The notes beneath the pieces are model-generated. The model saw only the letters and a list, made by a program, of their open reading frames with translations, did not search any database and was not told the DNA's origin. A DNA stretch of 64,000 nt from Hymenopus coronatus (lineage: Eukaryota > Arthropoda > Insecta > Mantodea > Hymenopodidae), in the NCBI GenBank assembly GCA_030762935.1, contig CM060890.1, forward strand, positions 150,532,629 to 150,596,628, given 5' to 3'. Positions 23,889 to 37,879 of the stretch are shown piece after piece (position 1 is the stretch's first letter; every line of letters starts with the position of its first letter). Position numbers and translations under genes: made by a program.

Positions 23889-26800
23889 GACCTGCATCTT
23901 ATTCACACGTGTATCTTATTCACACGTGTATCGTATTCACACGTGTATCTTAATTACACGTGTATCTTATTTACACGTGTATCTTATTTACACATCTATC
24001 TTATTTACACGTGTATCGTATTTATACATCTATCTTATTTACACGTGTATCTTATTTACACGTGTATCTTATTTACACCTGTACCTTATTTACACGTGTA
24101 TCTTATTTACACGTGTATCTTATTTACACGTGTATCTTATTTACACGTGTATCTTATTTACACCTTTACCTTATTTACACGTCTATCATATTTACACGTG
24201 TATCTTATTTACACGTCTATCTTCTTTACACGTGTATCTTATTTACACGTGTATCTTATTTACTCGTGTAGCTTATTTACTCGTGTATCTTATTTACACG
24301 TGTATCTTATCTACTCGTGTATCTTATTTACACGTGTATCTTATTTACACGTGTATCTTATTTACACGTGTATCTCATTTACACCTGCATCTTATTCACA
24401 CGTGCATCTTATTTACACGTGTATCTTATTTTCACCTGCAGCTTATTCACACGTGCAGCTTATTTACAGGTTTATCTTATTTACACGTGTATCTTATTTA
24501 CACGTTTATCTTATTTACTCGTGTATCTTATTTACTCGTGTATCTTATTTACACGTGTATCTTATTTACTCGTGTATCTTATTTACACGTGTATCTTATT
24601 TACACGTGTATCTTATTTACACGTGTATCTTATTTACACGTGTATCTTATTTACACGTGTATCTTATTTACACGTGTGTTTTATTTACACGTGCATCTTA
24701 TTAACACCTGCATCTTATTTACACGTGTATCTTATTTACACGTGTATCTTATTTACACCTTTACCTTATTTACACGTGTATCTTATTTTTTACGTGTATC
24801 TTATTTACACGTGTATCTTATTTACACCTTTACCTTATATACACGTGTATCTTATTCACACGTGTATTTTATTTACACGTGTATCTTATTTACACTTTTA
24901 CCTTATTTACACGTGTACCTTATTTACACGTGTACCTTATTTACATGTGTATCTTTTTCACACGTGTATTTTATTTACACGTGTACCTTATTTACAATTG
25001 TATCTTATTCACACGTGTAACTTATTTACACGTGTATCTTATTTACACGTGTATCTTATTCACACGTGTATCTTACTCACACGTGTATCTTATTTACATG
25101 TGTATCTTATTTACACGTGTATCTTATTCACACGTGTATCTTATTCACACGTGTATCTTATTTACACGTGTATCTTATTTACACGTGTATCTTATTTACA
25201 CGTGTATCTTATTTACACGTGTATCTTATTCACACGCGTATCTTATTTACACGTGAATCTTATTCACACGTGTATCTTATTTACACGTGTACCTTATTTG
25301 CACGTGTAGCTTATTTACACGTGCATCTTATTTAGACGTGTATTTCATTTACACGTGTATCTTATATGCACGTGTATCTTATTTACACCTTTACCTTATT
25401 TACACGCGTGTCTTATTTATACGTGTATAATATTTACATGTGTATCTTATTTACACGTGTATCTTATTCACACGGGTATCTTATTTACACGTGTAAATTA
25501 TTTACACGTGTATCTTATTTACACCTTTACCTTATTTACACGTGTATTTTATTTACACGTGTATCTTATTTACACGTGTATCTTATTCACACGTGTATCT
25601 TATTTACACGTGTATCTTATTTACACCTTTACCTTATTTACACGTGACCCTTATTTCACCGTGTATCTTATTAACACGTGTATCTTATTTACACGTGTAT
25701 TTTATTTACACGTGTATCTTATTTGTACGTGTACCTTATTTACACGTGTATGTTATTCACACGTGTATATTATTTACACGTGTGTCTTATTTACACGTGT
25801 ACCTTATTTACACGTGATTCTTATTTACACGTGTACCTTATTTACACGTGTATCTCATTCACACGTGTATCTTATTCACACGTGTATCTTATTTACACGT
25901 GTATCTTATTTACACGTGTATCTTATTCACACGTGTATCTTACTCACACGTGTATCTTATTTACACGTGTATCTTATTCACACGTGTATATCATATACAC
26001 GTGTACCTTATTTCAACGTGTATCTTAATAACACGTGTATCTTATTTACACGTGTATTTTATTTACACGTGTATCTTATTTACACGTGTACCTATATTAC
26101 ACTGTATCTTATTCACACGTGTATCTTATTTACACGTGTATCTTATTTACACGTGTATCTTATTTACACCTTTACCTTATATACACGTATATCTTATTCA
26201 CACGGGTATCTTATTTACACGTGTATCTTATTCACACGTGTATCTTATTTACACGTGTATCTTATTTACACCTTTACCTTATTTACACGTGTATTTTACT
26301 TACACGTGTATCTTATTTACACGTATATCTTATTCACACGTGTATCTTATTCACACGTGTATCTTATTTACACGTGTATCTTATTCACACGTGTATCTTA
26401 TTTACATGTGTAATTTATTTACACCTTTACCTTATTTACACGTGTACCTTATTTCAACGTGTATCTTATTAACACGTGTATCTTATTTACACGTGTATGT
26501 TATTTACACGTGTATCTTATTTACACGTGTACCTTATTTACACGTGTATCTTATTCACACGTGTATCTTATTTACACGTGTACCTTATTTACACGTGTAT
26601 CTTATTCACACGTGTATCTTATTTACACGTGTATCTTTTTTACACGTGTATCTTATTCACACGTGTATCTTACTCACACGTGTATCTTATTTACACGTGT
26701 ATCTTATTCACACGTGTATATTATTTACATGTGTGTCTTATTTAAACGTGTATCTTATTTACACGTGTATCTTATTCACACGTGTATCTTATTCCCACGT

Positions 26801-28330
26801 GTACCTTATTCACACGTGTATCTTATTTACACTTGTACCTTATTTACACGTGTATCTTATTTTGACGTGTATCTTATTTACACGTGTATCTTATTTACAC
26901 GTGTATCTTATTTACACGTGTATCTTATTTACACGTGTATGTTATTTACACCTTTACCTTATTTACACGTGTATCTTATTTACACGTGTATCTTATTTAC
27001 ACGTGTATCTTATTTACACGTGTATCTTATTTACACGTGTTTGTTATTTACACCTTTACCTTATTTACACGTGTATCTTATTTACACGTGTATCTTATTT
27101 ACACGTGTATCTTATTTACACGTGTATCTTATTTACACCTTTACCTTATATACACGTGTATCTTATTTACACTTTTACCTTATTTACACGTGTATCTTAT
27201 TTGCACGCGTATCTTATTTACACCTTTAGCTTATTTACACGTGTATTTTATTTACACGTGTATCTTATTTACACGTGTATCTTATTCACACGTGTATCTT
27301 ATTAACACGTGTATCTTATTTACACGTGTATCTTATTCACACGTGTATCTTATTTACACCTTTACCTTATTTACACGTGTACCTTATTTCAACGTGTATC
27401 TTATTAACACGTGTATCTTATTTACACGTGTATTTTATTTACACGTGTATCTTATTTACACGTGTACCTATATTACACGTGTATCTTATTCACACGTGTA
27501 TCTTATTTACACGTGTATCTGATTTACACGTGTACCTTATTTACACGTGATTCTTATTTACACGTGTACCTTATTTACACGTGTATCTTATTCACACGTG
27601 TATCTTATTTACACGTGTACCTTATTTACACGTGTATCTTATTCACACGTGTATCTTATTTACACGTGTATTTTATTTACACGTGTATCTTATTCACACG
27701 TGTATCTTACTCACACGTGTATCTTATTTACACGTGTATCTTATTCACATGTGTATATTGTTTACACGTGTAAGTTATTTACACGTGTATCTTATTTACA
27801 CGTGTATCTTATTCACACGTGTATCTTATTTACACGTGTATCTTATTCACACGTGTATCTTATTCTCACGTGTACCTTATTCACACGTGTATCTTATTTA
27901 CACGTGTACCTTATTTACACGTGTATCTTATTTTGACGTGTATCTTATTTACACGTGTATCTTATTTACACGTGTATCTTATTTACACCTTTACCTTATT
28001 TACACGTGTATCTTATTTACACGTGTATCTTATTTACACCTGTACCTTATTTACACGTGTACCTTATTTACACGTGTATCTTATTTACACATGTATCTTA
28101 TTTACACGTGTACCTTATTTACACGTGTATCTTATTTACACGTGTACCTTATTTACACGTGTATCTTATTTACACGGGTATCTTATTTACACGTGTACCT
28201 TATTTACTCGTGTATCTTAATTACACCGTTACTCTATTTGCATGTGTACTTTATTTACACCTGCACCTGTTTTACTCCTGTACCTTATTTGCACCTGCAC
28301 CTTATTTACGCCTGCACTTTATTTCACTTT
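23889..28330. repeat. 17-bp tandem array with a CACGTG palindrome in most units, about 260 units
   Basis: The unit CTTATTTACACGTGTAT recurs every 17 bp. Most copies contain the 10-bp palindrome TACACGTGTA. Common variants change T to C in ATTCACACG, or replace the palindrome with ACACCTTTACC or ACACGTGTACC. Longer blocks repeat, for example the unusual string TACCTATATTACAC at about 26089 and 27465 (1376 bp apart). The right end (28200-28330) decays into CACCTGCACC-like copies. The unit lacks plus-strand stops in any frame, so overlapping frames of up to 485 codons arise. They encode only a repeating 17-residue pattern and are not genes. Confidence 0.96.
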
Positions 28331-29029
28331 TAGACGATGCACTTGTTAGTGGTGACCTACATACGTTACATTTCTTGGTGTTCCATCTTCTTAATTAATT
28401 CGAACATTATATGGAAATTGCGCTTTAAACAAATCAGTGAAATGCCACTTAGATCCTCTTGAAAACATTGTGCAGTCCTCACCGAGATAGATGATACAAT
28501 ATTTAGAGTCATTGTTGCGGACTGGCCGGTAGATAATCATATCGCGCCCAACATCCGGAAAATGTAGTTTACGAACATTAGCACGTGTAGAACATTAAAC
28601 TATGTTTTACTGAAATTGGGCACAAAATCGGGGACAGATTTGGTCTGGGAAATTGGTCTTTTTTCGGTTACTGTCCTTGAAAAAAATCTCGGAGATATTG
28701 CCATCCCCATTGTTGCTGAAGCGTGTCTATATACTCTTGACTGGTCACATTTTGCCCACAATACACAATACTTTGTTGCCACTTATTGTTTTTACAGCGA
28801 AGTCATAGTTTATACAGTCATTTTTAAATCATATATAGCAGCTACAAGTTGGGAGGTCTGGTTTTTCACTTTTGGTCTCAGAAACAGAAAGATGGCCCCT
28901 AACATATGTTTTAGTCAGTCAACAGTTTTGAGGTTAAGTTCTGAAAAAATAAGCAAGTAAGGAAATTTAATTGTAAAAAACGTCCTCTACTACCAAACAA
29001 GATAGAAACGGCGTCCGCTCAAAACTAAC
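28331..29029. other. Unique spacer between the 17-bp and 38-bp arrays
   Basis: The sequence is non-repetitive and AT-rich. A plus-strand frame of 114 codons (28616-28960) overlaps a 60-codon minus frame. Neither shows a recognisable motif, and the frame has no visible splice or promoter context. I see nothing else in this stretch. Confidence 0.5.
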
Positions 29030-32000
29030 GTGAGGCTGTGGAGAATACAAAAATAGACTACTGCCAACACGGAGGTGCATGACTAAGAATAGACAACTGT
29101 CAGCATGGAGATTTATGATTGAAGGAATAGACTAGTGCCAGCACTGAGATGTATGATTGTAAGAATAGACTACTGCCAGCATGGAGATGTCTGATTGTAA
29201 GAATAAACTACTGCCAGCATGGATATGTATGATTGTGATTGTAATAGACTACTTCCAGCATAGAGATGCATGATTGTAATATACTACTTCCAGCATGGAG
29301 ATGTATGATTTTAAGAATAGACTACATCCAGCAAGAAGATGTCTGATTGTAAGAATAGACTACTGCCGACATGAAGATGTCTGATTGTAAGAATAGACTA
29401 CATCCAGCAAGAAGATGTCTGATTGTAAGAATAGACTACTGCCGGCATGGAGATGTATGATTGTAAGAATAGACTACATCCAGCAAGAAGATGTCTGACT
29501 GTAAGAATAGACTACTTCCAGCATAGAGATGCATGATTGCAATATACTACTTCCAGCATGGAGATGTATGATTTTAAGAATAGACTACATCCAGCAAGAA
29601 GATGTCTGATTGTAAGAATAGACTACTGCCGGCATGGAGATGTACGATTGTAAGAATAGACTACTACCAGCATGGATATGTCTGATTGTAAGAATAGACT
29701 ACTTCCAGCATAGAGATGTCTGATTGTAAGAATAGACTACTGCCAACATGAAGATGTCTGATTGTAAGAATAGACTACTACCAGTATGAAGATGTGTCAT
29801 TGTAATAGACTACTGACTGCATGGAGATGTATAAATGTCAGAATAGATTACTTCCAGCACGGAGATGTATAATTGTAAGAATAAACTACAAACAGCATAA
29901 ACATATATGATTGTAATAGACTACTACCAGCATGGAGATGTATGATTGTAAGAATAAACTACTGCCAGCATGTAGATGTATGATTGTAATTGACTACCTC
30001 CAGCATGGAGATGTATGATTGTAAGAATAAACTACTGCCAGCATGTAGTTGTATGATTGTAATAGACCAACTCCAGCATGGAGATGTATGATTGTAAGAA
30101 TAGATTACTTACAGCATGGATATGTATGATTGTAAAAATAAACTAATACCAGCTTGGAGATATATACTTGTAAGAATAGACTATTTTCAGCATGAAGATG
30201 TATTATTGTAAAACATTACTTCCAGCATAGAGCGGTATAATTGTAAGAATAAACTACTGCCAGCATGAAAATGTTTGATTGTAAAAATAGACTAGGGCGG
30301 CATGGAGATGTATGACTGTAAGAATAAACTACTGCCAGCTTGGAGATGTATAATTGTCAGAATAAACTACTGCCACCTTGGAGATGAATAGTTGTAGTAG
30401 ACTAATGCCATCTTGGAGATGTATGATGTAAAAGACCACTACCAGCATGGAGTTGTAAGAATGGACTACTGCAGGCATGGAGATGTATGATTGTAAGAAT
30501 AAACTACTGCCACCCTGTAGATGTATGATTGTAATAGAGTACCTCCAGGAATGAGATGTATAACGGTAAGAATAGTGTACTTCCAGCATGGAGATGTATG
30601 ATTGTAAGAATAAACTACTGCCAGCATGAAAATATATGATTGTAATAGACTACTTCCAGCATGGAGATGTATAATTGTAAGAATAGACTACTTCCAGCAT
30701 GGAGATGCATGATTATAAGAATAAACTACTGCCAGCATGAAGATGTATGATTGTAAGAATAACTACTGCCAACTTGGAGATGTATAGTAGTAAGAATAGA
30801 CTACTTCCATTATAGAGATGTATGAATGTAAAAGACTACTTCCAGTATGGAGATGTATAATTTTAAAGTAAACTACTGCCAACTTGGAGATGTATAATTG
30901 TAAGACTAAACTACTGCCAGCTTGGAGATGTATGATTGTAAGAAGAGACTACTGCCGGCATGGACATCTATGATTGAAAGAATTGGTTACTACCAGCATG
31001 TAGATGTATGACTGTAAGAAAAAGTTCTGCCAGCATGGAGATGTATGATTGTAAGAATGGACTACTGCCAGCATGGAGGTGTATGATTGTAAGAAAAACT
31101 TCTGCCAGCTTGGATATGTATGATTGTAAGAATGGACTACTGCAAGCATGGAGATGTATGATTGTATGAAAAGACTTCCGTCCAGCATGGAGAAGTGTAA
31201 TTGTAAAAATAGACTTCTACCAGCATGGAGATGTGTGACTGAAAGATTAGATTACTGCCAGCATGGAGATGTGTAATTGTAAAAATAGACTTCTACAAGC
31301 ATGGAGATGTATGATAGTAAGAAAAGACTGCTGATAGCATGGATATGTATGATTTTAGGAATAGACTACTGCCAGCATGGCGATATATGATTGTAAGAAA
31401 AGACCACTGATAGCATGGAGATGTATGATTGTAAGAATGGACTACTTCCAGCATGGAAATGTATGATTGTAAGAATAGACTACTGCCAGAATGGCGATAT
31501 ATGATTGTAAGAAAAGACCACTGATAGCATGGAGATGTATGATTTTAGGAATAGACTACTGCCAGCATGGCGATATATGATTGTAAGAAAAGACCACTGA
31601 TAGCATGGAGATGTATGATTTTAGGAATAGACTACTGCCAGCATGGCGATATTTGATTGTAAGAAAAGACCACTGATGGCATGGATATGTATGATTTTAG
31701 GAATAGACTACTGCCAGCATGGCGATGTTTGATTGTAAGAATAGACTGGAGCCGGCATGTAGATGTAGAAGTGTAAAATGGACTACCTTCAGCGTGGAAA
31801 TAAATGATTGTAATAGACTACTGCCGGCATAGAGATATATGCTTGTAATAGATTACTGCCAGCATGGAGATGTATATACATTACTGCTGTCATGGAGAAT
31901 TATGACTGTAATACATTACTGCCAGCAATTAGATATGTGAGTGTAATAGATTACTGCCAGCATTGAGATATTTGACTGTAGTAGATTACTGCCAGCATGT

Positions 32001-32359
32001 AGAAATTTGATTGTAATAGATTACTGCCAGCATGGAGATATATGATTGTAATAGATTACTGCCAGCATGGAGATATATGATTGTAATAGATTACTGCCAG
32101 CATGGAGATATATGATTGTAATAGATTACTGCCAGCATGGAAATATATGATTGTAATAGATTTCTGCCAGCATGGAGATGTATGATTGTAACAGAATACT
32201 GCCAGCATGGACATGCATGGGTAATACATTACAGCCAGCATGGAGATATATGATTGTAATAGATTACTGCCAGCATGGAGATGTATGAATGTAAGAACAG
32301 ACTTCTGCCGGCATAGAGATATATGGTTGTAATAGATTACTGCTAACATGGAGATGTAT

Positions 32360-32519
32360 AATTCAAAATCTTCTCGGGCTTCTGATCATCAGTTCACCCT
32401 GAAGACGAGGAAGATGCACTTCTTTGAAACGTTGGTGTCAAGCCAAAGTTTTTACCTGGCTAGAAGCCCGAGAAGATTTTGAATTAACACGTCGCCAGGA
32501 AAGCTTTAGTTCTTATTTT
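32360..32519 (+). mobile_element. 160-bp inverted-repeat insertion with a 12-bp target duplication
   Basis: The 38-bp array is broken by unrelated sequence. A 24-bp arm starting AATTCAAAATCTTCTCGG (32360-32383) is perfectly inverted at 32462-32485, around a 78-bp loop. A further 34 bp without repeat similarity follows to 32519. The 12 bp ATGGAGATGTAT occur directly before (32348-32359) and after (32520-32531) the insert, as expected for a target-site duplication. No coding capacity is present. It is a short non-autonomous element. Its class is uncertain: foldback/MITE-like by its arms, or a retroelement end by the long duplication. Confidence 0.8.
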
Positions 32520-35500
32520 ATGGAGATGTATGATTGTAAGAATAGATTACTGCCAGCAGGATGATGAATGATTGTAAAAATTGAGTACAGCCAACATGTA
32601 GATGAATAATTGTAAGAAAGGATTACTGCCAGCATGAACCGCAATGATTGTAATAGACTGCTGCAAGCATTGAAATGTATGATTGTAAGAATAGACTATT
32701 GCCAGCATTGAGAAGTATGATTGTAAGACTAGACTACTGCCAGCAAGGAGATGTCTGATTGTAAGTATAGACTAACGCCAGCATGAAGATGTAGGATTGT
32801 AGTTGACTACCACCATCGTGGAGGTGTATGATTATAATAGACCACTGCCAGCGAGGAGATGTATGACTGTAATAGACTACTGCCAGTGTGGAGATGTGTG
32901 ACTGTAATAGGCTACTACCAGCGAGGAGGTGTATGATGTAAAAGACTACTGCCAGCGTGGAGATGCATGATTGTAAAGGACTAGTGCCAGCGTGGAGATG
33001 AATGATTATAATTGACTCCTACCAGGATGGAAATCTATGATTGTAAGAACAAACTACTGCCAGCATGGAGATGAATGATTGTAAGAATAAACTACTTCCA
33101 GCATGAAGATGTATGTTTGTAAGAATAAACTACTGCCAGCATTGAGATGTATGATTGTAAGAATAGACTACTACCAGCGTGGAGGTGTATGATTGTAAGA
33201 ATTAACTCCTTCCAGCGTGGAGGTGTATGATTGTAAGAATAAACTACTCCCAGCCTGTGCTGTATGATTGTAAGAATAAACTACTGCCAGCATTGAGATG
33301 TATGATTGTAAGAATAGACTACTACCAGCGTGGAGGTGTATGATTGTAAGAATAAACTACTCCCAGCCTGTGCTGTATGATTGTAAGAATAAACTACTGC
33401 CAGCATTGAGATGTATGATTGTAAGAATAGACTACTACCAGCGTGGAGGTGTATGATTGTAAGAATAAACTACTGCCAGCATTGAGATGTATGATTGTAA
33501 GAATAGACTACTACCAGCGTGGAGGTGTATGATTGTAAGAATAGACTACTACCAGCGTGGAGATGTATGATTGTAAGAATAGACTACTACCAGCGTGGAG
33601 GTGTATGATTGTAAGAATAGACTACTACCAGCGTGGAGGTGTATGATTGTAAGAATAAACTCCTTCCAGCGTGGAGGTGTATGATTGTAAGAATAAACTC
33701 CTTCCAGCATGGAGGTGTATGATTGTAAGAATAAACTACTTCCAGCATGTGCTGTATGATTGTAAGAATAAACTACTGCCAACATGAAGATGTATGATTG
33801 TAAGAATAAACTACAGGCAGCATGGAGATGTATGATTGTAAGAATAAACTACTGTCAGCATAGAGATGTATGATTGTAAGAATAGACTACTACCAGCGTG
33901 GAGATGTATAATTCTAAACACTACTACCAGCGTGGAGGTGTATGATTGTCAAAGACTACTACCAGCATGTAGACTTATCATAGTAAAAGACTACCACCAG
34001 CATGGAGATGTATGATTATAATAGACTACTACCAGGATGGAGATCTATGATTGTAATAGACTACTACCAGCGTGGAGATGTATAATTGTAAGAATAGACC
34101 ACTACCACCATGTAGATTTGTGATTGTAATAGACTACTACCAGTATGGAAATCTATGACTATAGTAGACTACAACAAACGTGGAGATGTATGATTGTAAG
34201 AATAGACTACTACCAGCATGTAGATTTATGATTGTAATAGACTACTACCAGCGTGGAAATGTGTGATTATGTAAGACTACTGCCAGCGTGGATATGTATG
34301 ATTGTAAGAATTGACTACTGCCAGCATGTTGATGCATGATTTAAGAATAGACTACTAACAGCGTGGAGATGTATGATTATAAGAATTGACTACTACCAGC
34401 GTGGAGATGTATGATTGTAAAACACTACTTCCATTGAGGAGGTGTATGGTTGAAAAAGACAACTGCCAGCGTAGAGATGTATGATTGTAAGAATAGACTA
34501 CTACCAGCATGTAGATTTATGATTGTAAAAGACTATTACCAGCGAAGAGATTTATGATTGTAGTAGACTAATACCAGAGTGGAGATGTATGATTATAATA
34601 GACTACTACCAGGATAGAGATCTATGATTGCAAGAATAGACTACTGCCAGCTCGGAGATGTATATTGTGATAGACTACTGCCAGCATGGAGATGTATGAT
34701 TGTAAGTATAGACTCCTTCTTTCCGCATGAATATGTATGATTGTAAGAATAGACTACTGCCAGCACGGAGATGTATATTGTGGTAGAGTACAGCTAGCAT
34801 GGTGATGTATGATTGTAAGAATAAACTACTGCCAGCATGCAGATGTATGATTGTAAGAATAAACTACTGCCACCATGGAGATGTATGAATGTAAGAATAG
34901 AATACTGTCTGCATGGAGATGTATGATCGTAAGAATAAACTACTGCCTGCATGTAGATGTATGATTGTAAGAATAAACTACTGCCTGCATGTAGATGTAT
35001 GATTATAAGAATAAACTACTGCCTGCATGGAGATGTATGATTGTAAGAATAAACTACTGCCTGCATGTAGATGTATGATTGTAAGAATAAACTACTGCCT
35101 GCATGTAGATGTATGATTGTAAGAATAAACTTCTGCCAGCATGGGGATTTATGATTGTAAGAATAGACTACTACGAGCATGGAGATGTATGATTGTAAGA
35201 ATAAACTACTGCGAGCATGGAGATGTATGAGTGTAAGAATATACTACAGCCAGCATGGAGATGTATGATTGTAAGAATAAACTACTACGAGCATGGAGAT
35301 TTATGAGTGTAAGAATACACTACAGCCAGCATGGAGATGTATGATTGTAAGAATACACTACAGCCAGCATGGAGATGTATGATTGTAAGAATACACTACA
35401 GCCAGCATGGAGATGTATGAGTGTAAGAATACACTACAGCCAGCATGGAGATGTATGATTGTAAGAATAAACTACTACGAGCATGGAGATGTATGAGTGT

Positions 35501-36494
35501 AAGAATACACTACAGCCAGCATGGAGATATATGAGTGTAAGAATACACTACAGCCAACATGGAGATGTATGATTGTAAGAATTAACTACTGTCAGCATGG
35601 AGATGTATGATTGTAAGAATAAACTACTGCCAGCATGGAGATGTATAATTGTAAGAATAAACTTGTGCCAGCATGGAGATATATGATTGTAAGAATAGAC
35701 TACTACCAGCATGGAGATGTATGATTGTAAGAAAAGACTACAGATAGCATGGATATGTATGATTTTAGGAATAGACCACTGCCAGCAATGCGATGTGTGA
35801 TTGTAAGGAAAGACTACTGCCAGCATGGCAATGTACTATTGTAAGAATAGACTACAGCCGGCATGTAGATGTAGTATTGTAAAATGGATTACTTTCAGCG
35901 TGGAGATATATGATTGTAATAGACTAATGCTGGCATAGAAATATATTATTGTAATATATTACTCCCAGCAAGGAGATGTATGATTGTAAAAGATCACTGC
36001 CGGCATGGAGATGTATGATTGTAATAGATTACTGCCAGCTTGGAGATATATGATTGTAATGGAATACTGCCAGCATGGAGGTATATCATTGTGATAGATT
36101 ACTGCCAGCATCAAGAATTATGATTGTAATAGGTTACTACTAGCATGGAGATATATGATTGTAATGGAATACTGCCAGCATGGAGGTATATCATTGAGAT
36201 AGATTACTGCCAGCATGGAGAATTATGATTGTAATAGGTTACTACTAGCATGGAGATATATGATTTTAATAGATTACTGCCAGCGTGGAGGTATATGATT
36301 GTAATAGTTTACTGCTAGCATGAAGATGCATTATTGTTATAGATTACTGCCAGCAGGGAGATGTATGATTGTTAGAATGGACTACTGCCGGCATAGAGAT
36401 ATATGATTGTAATAGATTACTGCTAACTTGGATATGTATGATTCTAAGAATAGACTGCTGCAAGCATGGTGATGTATGATTGTAAGACTAGACT

Positions 36495-37026
36495 ATCGCC
36501 AGCATTGAGAAGTATGATTGTAAGACTAGACTACTGCCAGCAAGGAGATGTCTGATTGTAAGGATAGACTATCGCCAGCATTGAGAAGTATGATTGTAAG
36601 ACTAGACTACTGCCAGCAAGGAGATGTCTGATTGTAAGAATAGACTATCGCCAGCATTGAGAAGTATGATTGTAAGACTAGACTACTGCCAGCAAGGAGA
36701 TGTCTGATTGTAAGAATAGACTATCGCCAGCATTGAGAAGTATGATTGTAAGACTAGACTACTGCCAGCAAGGAGATGTCTGATTGTAAGAATAGACTAT
36801 CGCCAGCATTGAGAAGTATGATTGTAAGACTAGACTACTGCCAGCAAGGAGATGTATGATTGTAAGAATAGACTATCGCCAGCATTGAGAAGTATGATTG
36901 TAAGACTAGACTACTGCCAGCAAGGAGATGTCTGATTGTAAGTATAGACTATCGCCAGCATGAAGATGTAGGATTGTAATAGACCACTACCAGCGTGGAG
37001 GTGTATGACTATAATAGACTACTGCC
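36495..37026. repeat. 76-bp dimeric higher-order repeat, 7 copies
   Basis: ATCGCCAGCATTGAGAAG starts at 36495, 36571, 36647, 36723, 36799 and 36875, exactly 76 bp apart, and a seventh diverged start lies at 36951. Each copy is two 38-bp units of different type: one with CATTGAGAAG, the other with CAAGGAGATGTCTG. Copies are nearly identical, so this block was amplified recently relative to the rest of the 38-bp array. Confidence 0.93.
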
Positions 37027-37839
37027 AGTGTGGAGATGTGTGACTGTAATAGACTACTACCAGCGAGGAGGTGTATGATGTAAAAGACTACTACCAGCGT
37101 GGAGATGTATGATTGTAAACGACTAGTGCCAGCGTGGAGATGTATGATTATAATAGACTACTACCAGGATGGAGATCTATGATTGCAAGAATAGACTACT
37201 ACCAGCACGGAGACGTATGATTGTAAGAATAAACCAAATCCAGCATGTATATTTATGAATGTAATGGCTACATGGAGATGTGAGATTGTAAGAAGAGACT
37301 ATTGCCAGCATGGAAATGTATGAATGTCGTAGACCACTGCGAGCATGGAGATGTATGCTTGAAAGAATGGACTACTGCCACCATGGAGAATTATGATTGT
37401 AAGAATAGAGTACTGCCAACATGGAGATTTATGATTGTAATAGACTACTGCCAGTATGGAGATGTGTGATTGAAAGAATAGACTACTGCCAGCATGAAGG
37501 TGTGGAGCAGAGTAAACTTTCCTGGATGAGTCAAACTTTAATGTACATGGCACATATTTGTGCGTCGTGCATAGAACTTAGGTACGTTACCAGTCGTCTG
37601 AAAGTGTCCATTGGGTGAGGAGTACACGTTTAGTAGCTGTTTCACAATGCGAACTGCTGATACAAATTAAATTATAATTATGAATTATTATTGTGGATTT
37701 ACACACACCAATATATAGCAATGTGTTATTAAAATAATATATGAATTGCTTTCTCCAAAATAATTGTTAATATTCAGAGTAGTTAACATTTTCAATTACA
37801 TCAATTTAAAAAAAAAGTTAACTTATAGAGACAAGATTT

Positions 37840-37843
<4 letters not shown>

Positions 37844-37874
<31 letters not shown>
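37844..37874 (+). repeat. 31-nt A homopolymer
   Basis: An uninterrupted run of 31 A follows TTTTTAT. It may be the poly(A) tail of an old retroposed copy or a simple repeat. No flanking target duplication was seen. Homopolymers of this length are prone to sequencing length error. Confidence 0.9.

Positions 37875-37879
<5 letters not shown>

Larger units (their letters stand above)
29030..37504. repeat. 38-bp tandem array, about 225 units, interrupted once
   Basis: The unit combines ACTACTGCCAGCATGGAGAT with GTATGATTGTAAGAATAG (38 bp). A shorter 35-bp form lacks the AGA and reads TGTAATAGACT. The array is patchy: homogenised blocks with their own variants (for example 31860-32340, 33050-33900, 35200-35560, 36490-36960) sit among diverged copies. 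Multi-unit repeats are common. Short minus-strand frames of 60-100 codons are by-products. A 160-bp insertion splits the array at 32360-32519. Confidence 0.96.

Noticed and set aside
23859..28398. Plus-strand proteins of up to 485 residues with a repeating pattern
   Set aside because: They are translations of the 17-bp unit in several overlapping frames. Overlap in all frames and purely periodic content argue against coding.
28616..28960. 114-codon plus-strand frame in the spacer
   Set aside because: No recognisable domain, an overlapping frame on the other strand, and no gene context. The length is compatible with chance.
29030..37504. CRISPR array
   Set aside because: The 38-bp repeats are directly contiguous with no unique spacers, and the genome is eukaryotic.
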